The notes under the pieces: model-generated | Told to the model about the DNA's origin: nothing | What the model saw: only the letters and a program-made list of their open reading frames with translations | Database searches by the model: none | Position numbers and translations under genes: made by a program | NCBI GenBank assembly: GCA_965208945.1 | Contig: OZ242366.1 | Location: 1,674,001 to 1,738,000, forward strand | DNA length: 64,000 nt | Direction: 5' to 3' | From: JAPPLB01 sp965208945 | GTDB lineage: Bacteria; Acidobacteriota; Terriglobia; Bryobacterales; UBA6623 | Part shown: positions 1 through 7,752 of the stretch, piece after piece | Layout of the letters: each line of letters opens with the position of its first letter | Numbering within the stretch: the stretch's first letter is position 1

Positions 1-42
1 TTCACGAAACACGAGACACGAAACACGAATCACGGCCTTTTT
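1..42. repeat. Family D 7-bp tandem motif, copy 1
   Basis: A short tandem run of the heptamer CACGAAA/CACGAGA/CACGAAT ends in CACGGCC and a T-run. The same block recurs near 1505, 1605, 1801, 18230 and 54400. Here it overlaps the last codons of the minus-strand sialidase-like gene. Its function is unknown. Confidence 0.7.
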
Positions 43-1322
43 TCTTCTTCGGGGTACGGCGACCAAAGCACCGCCGACGTGATGCCCATGGGATAGCCGG
101 GAGCTCCCAGCGGCCCTTCGTTCCATCGGGCGTCGTAGTGATAGCCGAGCAGCGTCAGGATGCGGCCGTCAGCCAGCTCGATCGACTGCGGACTATGCAT
201 GCTCTGGTGCATCGCCCATCGAAACAGAATGAAGCGCTGGTCCCAGTCCCAGGTCTTGCCGTTGTCGCGGCTGAGCACGGCCTCGATGCCGTGATACATC
301 TCACCGTCCAGCTCCCCCATCCGGGCGGCGTAGGTGAGAAGAATGTCGCCGTTGCCGAGAGTGAGCAGCTTGCTGTGGACCTTGCCGTACCGGAAGTGGA
401 CCTGCCGGTCGGTCCAGGTTCTACCCTCGTCCATGGATCGAGCGGTCGTGATGCGCCGCCAATGGTCGCTGTGGGATGGCAGGCCCTTCGCCTGCGCGGT
501 GCGTAGCGCCACGACCAGCGCTCCGTCTCGGGCGCGGGTGATCGCGCCTTCGGAGGTAAGCCACTCGGGCGGCAGCCACAGTTCGTCGCCCCACGTTCGG
601 CCGCCGTCGCGGCTGCGCCGCAGCAGAGAGTGAGCCGTCCAGCCCTCCCGGCGCTCTCCCTGTACGTAGAACACCCCCGTTATCGTCTGTCCTTCGACGA
701 GCAGAGTGCCGTGGCGATAGGTTTCGCGGTTGCTGCCGTCGGGCAGCCGGGGGAAAGGAATCTTCTCGCCCCAGCTCTGTCCCCCATCCTCGCTCGAGCT
801 GATGAACCCAGGGTCATCCCGGGGGATCAACAGCACCTTCTGCTCCCCGATGCAAACGGGTTCGGGACGCTCCGGTCCCCAATGGATGATCCGCGGCTGG
901 CTCCAGCTTTGTGCTTCGTCGTCCGACTGCATGATGAACACGCCCCGCTCCTCGCGGAGCGGGTCTTTCAGCCAGCCGCTTGCCACCAGCACCAGACGTC
1001 CGTTGTCCAAGCGAGTGATGCCGGCGAATTTCATCGAGTGAATCAGGAAGGTGTAGCTGAGGCCTTCCTGGTACGACGGGCCGTCGGGATGCTCCTGTCG
1101 AATCGCGATCGGCATCGGCGGACTGATCACGCGCTCGGGAGAATACGAGGCGCTGGCCTCCTTGGAGGCTAGTCGTTGCAGCCGCTCCAGCGGAATGGTG
1201 TCCTTGGGCGTGGGCGCGTCTGTCCCTGCGGATACGTCCTTCGCCACCGGGATCTCCGCCGCCATGAGAGCCAGGCTGCAGGCGAGCAAGCCGGCCTTCG
1301 ACAAGACCATCGTGATCCGCAC
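30..1322 (-). CDS. Secreted BNR/Asp-box sialidase-like protein
   Basis: A 430-residue protein with an N-terminal hydrophobic signal (about residues 5-22), so probably exported. Five Asp-box-like motifs of the form S-x-D-x-G-x-T/S-W lie near residues 133-140, 177-184, 237-244, 296-303 and 352-359. They mark a six-bladed beta-propeller of the sialidase/neuraminidase superfamily. Family members are exo-sialidases or related glycan hydrolases; many bacterial homologues have no tested substrate. The catalytic Arg triad was not mapped, so the specific activity is open. The start is the first ATG before the signal peptide; an in-frame ATG four codons later (M5) is an alternative. Immediately upstream (1341-1365) lies the right end of a family A repeat, so its promoter may be repeat-derived. 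Confidence 0.85.
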   Translation of the reverse strand: MRITMVLSKAGLLACSLALMAAEIPVAKDVSAGTDAPTPKDTIPLERLQRLASKEASASYSPERVISPPMPIAIRQEHPDGPSYQEGLSYTFLIHSMKFAGITRLDNGRLVLVASGWLKDPLREERGVFIMQSDDEAQSWSQPRIIHWGPERPEPVCIGEQKVLLIPRDDPGFISSSEDGGQSWGEKIPFPRLPDGSNRETYRHGTLLVEGQTITGVFYVQGERREGWTAHSLLRRSRDGGRTWGDELWLPPEWLTSEGAITRARDGALVVALRTAQAKGLPSHSDHWRRITTARSMDEGRTWTDRQVHFRYGKVHSKLLTLGNGDILLTYAARMGELDGEMYHGIEAVLSRDNGKTWDWDQRFILFRWAMHQSMHSPQSIELADGRILTLLGYHYDARWNEGPLGAPGYPMGITSAVLWSPYPEEEKRP

Positions 1323-1340
1323 GGTTAATCTCCTTCTCCT

Positions 1341-1365
1341 GTCGGGTGGTGAGAAATGTAGGCTA
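1341..1365 (+). repeat. Family A repeat, solitary right terminus
   Basis: The right-hand terminal sequence of family A (GTGGTGAGAAATGTAGGCTA) stands alone just upstream of the sialidase-like gene. No matching left half lies between it and that gene. If a left half exists, it is beyond the gene and outside the window. Confidence 0.7.
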
Positions 1366-1464
1366 GCGGCCCCTCTGGACGGGGAGGGCGCGCATCATGT
1401 TTTGACCCGAACGAGCGCACCTGAAATAATACGCATGCAGCGGTTGCAACGGCATGGTCATGGT

Positions 1465-1597
1465 TAACCTGCATATCTCGCCATGTGGGGAAGCGAACTG
1501 CGTTCGTGTCGCGAGACACGAATCAAGGCTTTTCCGAATCGAGCACGGAAAGCAAGCGCAACGAAGCCATGATGGCCGTATGAAGTGCTTCGGCTTT
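1465..1597 (+). repeat. Family A repeat, degenerate copy with embedded family D motif
   Basis: The left terminus begins CCTGCATATCTCGCC. The internal stretch GCAAGCGCAACGAAG, shared by all full copies, is present, but the middle is replaced by a family D motif (about 1505-1528). About 20 bases upstream of this copy resemble the bases upstream of the next copy at 1678, so the two arose as a larger duplication. Confidence 0.65.
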
Positions 1598-1601
1598 TTG
1601 C

Positions 1602-1640
1602 ATCACGAATCACGAGACACGAGATACGAATCACGGCTTT
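1602..1640. repeat. Family D 7-bp tandem motif
   Basis: Five tandem CACGANN heptamers end in CACGGCTTTTTT. This is the longest family D run in the window. It lies in the 1370-1770 region, which holds only repeats and no supported gene. Confidence 0.7.
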
Positions 1641-1677
1641 TTTCGCATGCAGCAGTTCCGAAAGCATAGTCATGATT

Positions 1678-1790
1678 GACCTGCATATCTCGCCATGCGG
1701 TGAGGCGAAGTGGGTGAGGGGGCCGTCAGGACTAGGCGCAAGCCGGGCGGAGGAAAAAGGCCCGCACCGCTTGGCGTGCGCAACAGGGTC
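1678..1790 (+). repeat. Family A repeat, truncated variant with 25-bp insertion
   Basis: The left terminus and body of family A are followed by the insertion variant (ACTAGGCGCAAGCCGGGCGG and an adjoining A-rich stretch) that is otherwise seen only in the copy at 59533-59738. It ends in the GCTTGGCG block and lacks a right terminus. It directly abuts the DUF1549/DUF1553 gene. Confidence 0.7.
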
Positions 1791-4503
1791 TGTAAGGTTT
1801 TTCACGAATCACGAGACACGGAACACGAATCACGGCCTTCTGAGGGCGTTCTCCTCGTGTGCCCTTCTCTTTCTCGCCGCGAGCGTACTGCTGAACCCCG
1901 TGGTCGCCTGGCCGCAGGAATCCAAAGCGGACTGGGCCTCGGGACTGCCCCCGGCGGCTGCCGTGCAGGTCGATTTCTCGCGGGACATCGCCCCCGTCTT
2001 CCAGGCGAACTGCGTTGCCTGTCACGGTCCGGCGCAGCAGATGAATGGTCTCCGCCTCGACAGCCCGGAGCGGGCCTTGCAAGGGGGCTATTCGGGACCC
2101 GTCATCAAGCCCGGTGACAGCGCCGCCAGCAAGCTCGTCCTGCTCGTTGCCGGCGTGCCGGCTCCGGGACACAAGGAAGGTCTTGTCATGCCGCCCGCCG
2201 GGGAGCGGCTGAGCGCCGGGCAAGTCGGTTTGCTGCGGGCATGGATCGATCAGGGAGCGCGGTGGGCGGAAGCCCCGAAGCCGGCCGTCGCTGAGGCGCA
2301 AGAGCGATCACCTGCGAACAGCAGCCACTGGGCTTTTATTCCGCCGAGCCGGCCGGAGTTGCCCGATGTGCAACAGGGCGATTGGGTCAGGAATCCGATT
2401 GATGCCTTCATCCTGCGCCGGCTCGAGGCGGAGGGCATCCAACCCTCCCCCGAAGCCGACCGAAACACGCTCGTTCGGCGCCTGAGCTTCGATCTGATCG
2501 GACTTCCTCCGACCCCCGGGGAAGTGGCTGCCTTCCTGGCGGACGAGCGCCCCGAAGCCTACGAGGAACTGGTCGGCCGTCTCCTGGATTCGCCGCACTA
2601 CGGCGAGAAATGGGCGCGTCACTGGCTCGACTTGGCGCGCTATGCAGACAGCGACGGCTACGAGACCGACCAGCTCCGTCCGAACGCATGGCGCTATCGC
2701 CACTGGCTCGTCGAGACCCTCAACCGGGATATGCCCTTCAATCAGTTCACGATCGAGCAAATCGCAGGCGACTTGCTGCCTGGAGCGACCTTGCGGCAGA
2801 GAGTGGCAACCGGCTTTCAGCGAAACACCCTCAGCAACCGCGAGGGCGGCGCCGATCTCGAGGAGTTCCGCACCGAGCAGGTCGTTGATCGCGCGGCCAC
2901 TCTGGGCACCGTCTGGCTGGGCCTGACGGTCGGCTGCGCCCGCTGCCACGACCACAAGTACGACCCCGTCAGCCAGCAGGAGTTCTACCAGCTCTACGCC
3001 TTCTTCAACAGCGCCGACGAGCTGAACATCGACGCGCCGTTGCCCGGCGAGATGGGCCCCTACCTCAGCACACGGGCCGAGTATGAGAGCAAGAGGCGTG
3101 AACTGCTGGCTCCCCTCGAAACCGGGATTGCCGAGTTGCAGGCCGCTTGGGAGAAGAGGCTGCTGGAAACCGAGGCGAACCCGGGCCGCGACCACCTTTG
3201 GGACCGCGCCTGGGAGGTTCTGGGGCTGGTATGGGGCGGCGGGCTGGGCGAAGGCCAGCTCGAAGGGCAGCGGATCGTCAATCTCGACCCGTCCCGGCGA
3301 ACCAAAGACCAGGCCGAGCGCTTGCGTGACTACTTCATCAAGTACGGCTCCATCATCGACAAGGAGCGCTACGAGGAGCTGAAGCTCAAGGAACTCAGCG
3401 GGAAGCTCGCCGAGCTGGCCAAGTCCTATCCGAAACTCACGCGGGCGCCGACCCTGGTCGAGAACCCCCGGGGACGGCGGACCTACATCCATCTGCGCGG
3501 CTATTTTCGCAACCACGGGATCGAAGTGGCGCCGGGCGCGCCGGCGGTGCTGCACCCGTTGCCCGCCGATCCGGAACCGAACCGTCTCACCCTGGCGCGC
3601 TGGATCGTGGCGGACGGCAACCCTCTGACCGCGCGCGTGACCGTCAACCGGGCCTGGCAGGAGCTGTTCGGCCGCGGCATCGTCTTCACGTCCGACGACT
3701 TTGGGCGGCGGGGCGAAAAACCCTCTCATCCGGAGCTGCTCGATTGGCTCGCCACCGAGTTCGTTCGACAGGGTTGGAGCCTCAAGAAGCTCCACAAGCT
3801 GATCGTGATGTCGGCCGCGTACCGTCAATCGTCGAAGGCACGCCCGGCATTGGACGTGCGGGACCCCGGCAACGTGCTGCTTGCGCGGCAGTCTCGCGTG
3901 CGGCTGCCGGCGGAGGCGGTGCGCGACGCCTCGCTGGCGGTCAGCGGCTTGCTGAACACCGCGGTCGGCGGTCCCGCCGTGCGGCCCCCTCAGCCGGAAA
4001 GCGTCATCATGGAGTCGTTCGAAGTCCCCTGGGAGGTGGACGAAGGCCCCGACCGGTATCGCCGCGGACTCTACACCTTCATCCAGCGGACCGCCCCGTT
4101 CGCCCAGTCGGTGACGTTCGATCTGCCGGACCCGGGACAAACGTGCAGCCGTCGGGATCGCTCGAATACGCCCCTGCAGTCCCTGACCTTGCTGAACGAT
4201 CCGGTTTTTTTCGAGGCCGCCCAGGCGCTTGCCGCGCGTGTCCTGACCGAGCAGCAGGGCGGCTTCTCCGAACGAATCGACTATGCCTTCCGTCTCTGTC
4301 TGGCGCGGGAGCCTGACAGCGCCGAGCGCGATCGCCTGGCGGCCTACCTGCGCCACCAGAGCGGGATTCTCGATCAGGAACCGGACAACCCCGAGGCGAT
4401 GCTGCCGCTCGAGGTGGAAGGAGTGGATCGAAATCAGGGGGCCGCCTGGGTCGCGCTCAGCAGTGTCCTGCTGAATCTCGACGAGTTCATCACGCGGGAA
4501 TGA
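1771..4503 (+). CDS. DUF1549/DUF1553 protein with N-terminal cytochrome c-type domain
   Basis: A large exported protein of the planctomycete-type cytochrome family: a PSCyt1 domain with a haem motif (CVACH at 2011-2025), then DUF1549 and DUF1553. A second CxxCH (CARCH, 2935-2949) lies in DUF1549. Members occur beside DUF1501 proteins in Planctomycetes, Verrucomicrobia and Solibacteres; they are thought to act on extracellular polymers, but their biochemistry is largely unknown. The frame is open back to 1585. The signal-peptide core (ALLFLAASVLL) lies near 1860-1890, and upstream sequence is family A and D repeat. The true start is uncertain. The nearest upstream in-frame TTG (1771) is used here; 1585 and 1672 are in-frame ATGs inside repeats. 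It overlaps the next gene by ATGA, so the two are co-transcribed. Confidence 0.85.
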   Translation: MACATGSVRFFTNHETRNTNHGLLRAFSSCALLFLAASVLLNPVVAWPQESKADWASGLPPAAAVQVDFSRDIAPVFQANCVACHGPAQQMNGLRLDSPERALQGGYSGPVIKPGDSAASKLVLLVAGVPAPGHKEGLVMPPAGERLSAGQVGLLRAWIDQGARWAEAPKPAVAEAQERSPANSSHWAFIPPSRPELPDVQQGDWVRNPIDAFILRRLEAEGIQPSPEADRNTLVRRLSFDLIGLPPTPGEVAAFLADERPEAYEELVGRLLDSPHYGEKWARHWLDLARYADSDGYETDQLRPNAWRYRHWLVETLNRDMPFNQFTIEQIAGDLLPGATLRQRVATGFQRNTLSNREGGADLEEFRTEQVVDRAATLGTVWLGLTVGCARCHDHKYDPVSQQEFYQLYAFFNSADELNIDAPLPGEMGPYLSTRAEYESKRRELLAPLETGIAELQAAWEKRLLETEANPGRDHLWDRAWEVLGLVWGGGLGEGQLEGQRIVNLDPSRRTKDQAERLRDYFIKYGSIIDKERYEELKLKELSGKLAELAKSYPKLTRAPTLVENPRGRRTYIHLRGYFRNHGIEVAPGAPAVLHPLPADPEPNRLTLARWIVADGNPLTARVTVNRAWQELFGRGIVFTSDDFGRRGEKPSHPELLDWLATEFVRQGWSLKKLHKLIVMSAAYRQSSKARPALDVRDPGNVLLARQSRVRLPAEAVRDASLAVSGLLNTAVGGPAVRPPQPESVIMESFEVPWEVDEGPDRYRRGLYTFIQRTAPFAQSVTFDLPDPGQTCSRRDRSNTPLQSLTLLNDPVFFEAAQALAARVLTEQQGGFSERIDYAFRLCLAREPDSAERDRLAAYLRHQSGILDQEPDNPEAMLPLEVEGVDRNQGAAWVALSSVLLNLDEFITRE
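1801..1838. repeat. Family D 7-bp tandem motif
   Basis: Heptamers CACGAAT-CACGAGA-CACGGAA-CACGAAT end in CACGGCC. The block is immediately upstream of, and possibly inside, the 5' end of the DUF1549/DUF1553 reading frame, and is one reason its start cannot be fixed. Confidence 0.65.
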
Positions 4504-5948
4504 TCATGGATTTTGAACGAATGACGGACCTCCGGTCCCGCCGGAGCTTTCTTTGGGACTGCGCTTCCGGCGTGGGCATGATGGGGCTGGCTCACCTGCT
4601 GGCGCTCGAAGGCCGGACCGCCGATGCGCGCTCGTCGCTCAATCCGATGGCGCCCCGCGAGCCGCACTTCGAGCCCAGGGCCAAGAGCATCATCTACCTG
4701 TTCATGTCGGGCGCCCCCAGCCAGGTGGACCTCTTTGACCCGAAGCCGAAACTCCGCGAGTGGCACGGCAAGCCGGTGCCCGAATCGTTGCTGAAGGACT
4801 TGACCGATACCGTCCTGAAGGGCGGCATGGCCATGGGCAGCCCGCGGGAATTCAAGCGCTACGGCCAGGCCGGGATGCACTTTTCCGATTATTTGCCCCA
4901 CATCGCGCCCTGGGCCGACGACATCTGCATGATCCGCTCGATGTACACCGAGCACGCCAATCATCACCCGGCGCAATTGCTGATGAACTGCGGCGTCCCC
5001 CGCCAGGGCCATCCGTCTCTCGGCTCGTGGCTGGCCTACGGCTTGGGCAGCGAATCGCAGAGCCTGCCGGGTTTCGTCGTGATGACATCCAGCTCCGGAA
5101 AGGGCATCGAGGGCGGCGCGTCGCTCTGGTCGAACGGCTTTCTGCCGTCCACCTATCGCGGCGTGACGTTTCGCAGCCAGGGCGATCCGATCCTGCACGT
5201 CTCCAATCCCGATGGGGTCAGCGATCGTACGCAGCGTGCCCGCCTCGACATCCTCAAAGACCTCAATGAGCGCCACTACCAGCGGACCGGCGACGTCGAG
5301 ATCAACTCCCGCATCGCCGCCTACGAGCTGGCGTTCCGCATGCAAACCGCTACGCCGGAACTGACCGATTTCTCCCGCGAGTCGGAAGACACGCTCGAGA
5401 TGTACGGCATCAACGATGAAACGACGCGGCCGTTCGCGACCAACTGCCTGCTGGCGCGAAGGATGGTCGAGCGCGGCGTTCGGGTCGTGCAGCTCTATCA
5501 CTCCACCTGGGACGATCACAGCGACCTGAACAAGAACTTGAAGAAGAACTGTGACATGACCGACAAGCCCTCCGCGGCGCTGCTCGCGGACCTCAAGCAG
5601 CGGGGCTTGCTCGACGACACGCTCCTGGTCTGGGGCGGCGAATTCGGACGCACCCCGATGAACGAGTTTCGTCGCGGCAACACGCCGGGCAAGGAGGGCC
5701 GCGACCATCATCCGTATTGCTTCAGCTTGTGGCTGGCCGGAGGCGGCATCAAGGGCGGTCAGGTCATCGGCGAGACCGACGAGTTCGGCTATCACATCGT
5801 CGAGGACAGGATTCACGTCCACGACTTCCAGGCGACCCTGCTGCACTGCCTCGGGCTGGACCATACGAAGCTGACCTACCGGCATCAGGGGCGCGATTTC
5901 CGGCTCACGGATGTCGGCGGCGAGGTGGTGCGGAAGCTGTTGGCCTGA
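4500..5948 (+). CDS. DUF1501 domain protein, copy 1
   Basis: A 482-residue DUF1501 protein, related to the sulfatase/alkaline phosphatase fold, with an N-terminal twin-arginine-like signal (RSRRSFLWDCASG). Typical blocks include SGAPSQVDLFDPKP, the GGEFGRTPM block and the final HxGRDFRLTD block. The family almost always accompanies DUF1549/DUF1553 proteins, as here, and is inferred to be periplasmic. The start ATG (4500) overlaps the upstream stop in an ATGA junction; ATG at 4506 is an alternative. A paralogue starts at 6156, and a full family A repeat separates the two. No enzymatic activity can be assigned from sequence. Confidence 0.9.
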   Translation: MIMDFERMTDLRSRRSFLWDCASGVGMMGLAHLLALEGRTADARSSLNPMAPREPHFEPRAKSIIYLFMSGAPSQVDLFDPKPKLREWHGKPVPESLLKDLTDTVLKGGMAMGSPREFKRYGQAGMHFSDYLPHIAPWADDICMIRSMYTEHANHHPAQLLMNCGVPRQGHPSLGSWLAYGLGSESQSLPGFVVMTSSSGKGIEGGASLWSNGFLPSTYRGVTFRSQGDPILHVSNPDGVSDRTQRARLDILKDLNERHYQRTGDVEINSRIAAYELAFRMQTATPELTDFSRESEDTLEMYGINDETTRPFATNCLLARRMVERGVRVVQLYHSTWDDHSDLNKNLKKNCDMTDKPSAALLADLKQRGLLDDTLLVWGGEFGRTPMNEFRRGNTPGKEGRDHHPYCFSLWLAGGGIKGGQVIGETDEFGYHIVEDRIHVHDFQATLLHCLGLDHTKLTYRHQGRDFRLTDVGGEVVRKLLA

Positions 5949-5984
5949 GCATGACCGCGCATCGGGTTTCAGATCGAGTGGCTG

Positions 5985-6164
5985 GCCTGCATGTCTCACC
6001 ACGTGGCGAGGTGAAGTGGGTGAGAGGGCCGTCAGGACGAGGCGCGCGCGGCTTGGCGCGCGCAGGCGTACTTGAACCGTACGTTGAGCACGGCAAGCAA
6101 GCGCAACGAAGTCATGGCGGTCGTCTCGCGTGCTCCGACCGTCATGTGGTGAGACATGCAGGCT
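5985..6164 (+). repeat. Family A repeat, complete copy
   Basis: A complete element of about 180 bp. The left end CCTGCATGTCTCACCAC is the reverse complement of the right end GTGGTGAGACATGCAGG. Internal imperfect complementarity (CGTCAGGAC near the left, the matching block near the right) extends the hairpin. The right end contains the ATG used by the downstream DUF1501 gene. Confidence 0.85.
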
Positions 6165-7625
6165 AATCCGCGTATCGCAGACCCGGACGGGGCTCTTCCC
6201 ATCGACACTCGGCGGCGATTTCTCGAGGAGTGCGCCGGCGGCATCGGTCTCGCTGCGCTCTGGCATCTGATGGCGGGCGAGGGCCGCGCGGCCGGCCCGT
6301 TGCCCGCCGTCAATCCGATGGCGCCCAGGGCTCCGCATTTCGCGCCCACGGCCAGGAACGTCATCTTCTTCTTCATGGCTGGCGCCCCCAGCCAGCTCGA
6401 CCTGTTCGATCCCAAGCCCGCGATGCGGAAGTGGCAAGGCCAGGGGTTGCCCGCGTCGATGCAGGACGATCTGGTCGACAACTTCAAGAAGATCGCCAAG
6501 ATCTGGGCGAGCCCGCGCGAGTTCAAGCCTTATGGGCAGTCCGGCATCGAGTTCTCCGACTTCGTCCCCCACATGGGAACGTGCGCCGACGACATCTGCA
6601 TGGTGCGTTCGATGTACACGGACGTGACCAACCATCACCCCGGCCAGTTGCTGATGAACTGCGGCGTCCCGATGTTCGGCCGGCCTTCGATGGGCTCATG
6701 GGTGACCTACGGGCTGGGCAGCGAGTCCGCGAACCTTCCCGGCTACGTCGTGCTCACGTCGAAGTCCGGCAAGACCGGCATCGCCGGAGGCACGTCCAAC
6801 TGGTCGAGCGGGTTTCTGCCCTCGACCTATCGCGGTGTCACGTTCCGCAGCAGCGGTGACGCCGTGCTGCACCTGTCCAGCCCCGGCGGCGTCAGCCGCC
6901 TCACCCAGCGGGCGCGGCTGGACGCCCTGCGTGACCTCAACCGCAAGCGCCGCCTCGCGACCGGCGATGTCGAGATCGACTCCCGCATCGCCTCCTACGA
7001 GCTGGCGTTTCGCATGCAGGCGGCCGTCCCGGAATTGCAGGACTTCTCGAACGAACCGCAGTACATCCGCCGCATGTACGGCGTGGACGACGAGAAGACG
7101 CGCGCCTTCGGCGCCAACTGCCTGTTGGCGCGCCGGATGGTCGAGCGCGGCGTGCGGTTCGTCCAGATCTACCATTCGACGTGGGACGACCACAAGGACC
7201 TCATCAAGAACCACACCAAAAATTGCGAGATCACCGACCGGCCCACGGCCGCGCTCCTGAAGGATTTGAAGCAGCGCGGCCTGCTGGACTCGACCCTGGT
7301 AGTCTGGGGGGCCGAGTTCGGCCGCTCGCCGATGAACGAAGTGCGGCTGGCCAGCCCCGACCCGGGCCGCGAGGGCCGCGATCACCACGCCCTCGCGTTC
7401 ACCACCTGGTTAGCCGGAGGCGGCGTAAAGCCCGGTCAGGTCGTAGGCAAGACCGACGACATCGGCTTCAACGTAGTGGAAGACAAGATGCACGTCCACG
7501 ACCTGCAAGCCACCATCCTGCACTGCCTGGGCCTAGACCACACCCGCCTGACCTACCGCCACCAGGGCCGAGACTTCCGCCTAACCGACATCGGCGGCCA
7601 AGTAGCCAAGAAACTGCTGGCCTGA
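6156..7625 (+). CDS. DUF1501 domain protein, copy 2
   Basis: A 489-residue paralogue of the protein at 4500-5948, collinear over its whole length (SGAPSQ near residue 68-75, LDLFDPKPAMR, AEFGRSPMNE, the HQGRDFRLTD end). The N-terminus carries a Tat-like RRRFLEECAGG signal. The start ATG lies inside the right terminal inverted repeat of a family A element, whose GGTGAG six bases upstream can act as ribosome binding site. No other in-frame ATG precedes the signal. It probably arose by tandem duplication of the first copy, with the repeat in between. Transcription may read through from the upstream pair or start in the repeat. Confidence 0.9.
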   Translation: MQANPRIADPDGALPIDTRRRFLEECAGGIGLAALWHLMAGEGRAAGPLPAVNPMAPRAPHFAPTARNVIFFFMAGAPSQLDLFDPKPAMRKWQGQGLPASMQDDLVDNFKKIAKIWASPREFKPYGQSGIEFSDFVPHMGTCADDICMVRSMYTDVTNHHPGQLLMNCGVPMFGRPSMGSWVTYGLGSESANLPGYVVLTSKSGKTGIAGGTSNWSSGFLPSTYRGVTFRSSGDAVLHLSSPGGVSRLTQRARLDALRDLNRKRRLATGDVEIDSRIASYELAFRMQAAVPELQDFSNEPQYIRRMYGVDDEKTRAFGANCLLARRMVERGVRFVQIYHSTWDDHKDLIKNHTKNCEITDRPTAALLKDLKQRGLLDSTLVVWGAEFGRSPMNEVRLASPDPGREGRDHHALAFTTWLAGGGVKPGQVVGKTDDIGFNVVEDKMHVHDLQATILHCLGLDHTRLTYRHQGRDFRLTDIGGQVAKKLLA

Positions 7626-7752
7626 CCTGCGTTGCTCCAGCCGCCGCCTCCGTCCGTATGGCAGAATTGAAACCCGTCCCATCGCCCGGCTTTGGAATGA
7701 GGGCGGCGCGGCGGTCTCTGTTCAAAACCGGGAAGATCGGGAGGATCTGAGC

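Noticed and set aside
1602..1640. CRISPR array
   Set aside because: Heptamers follow each other directly without spacers, and no cas gene is present.
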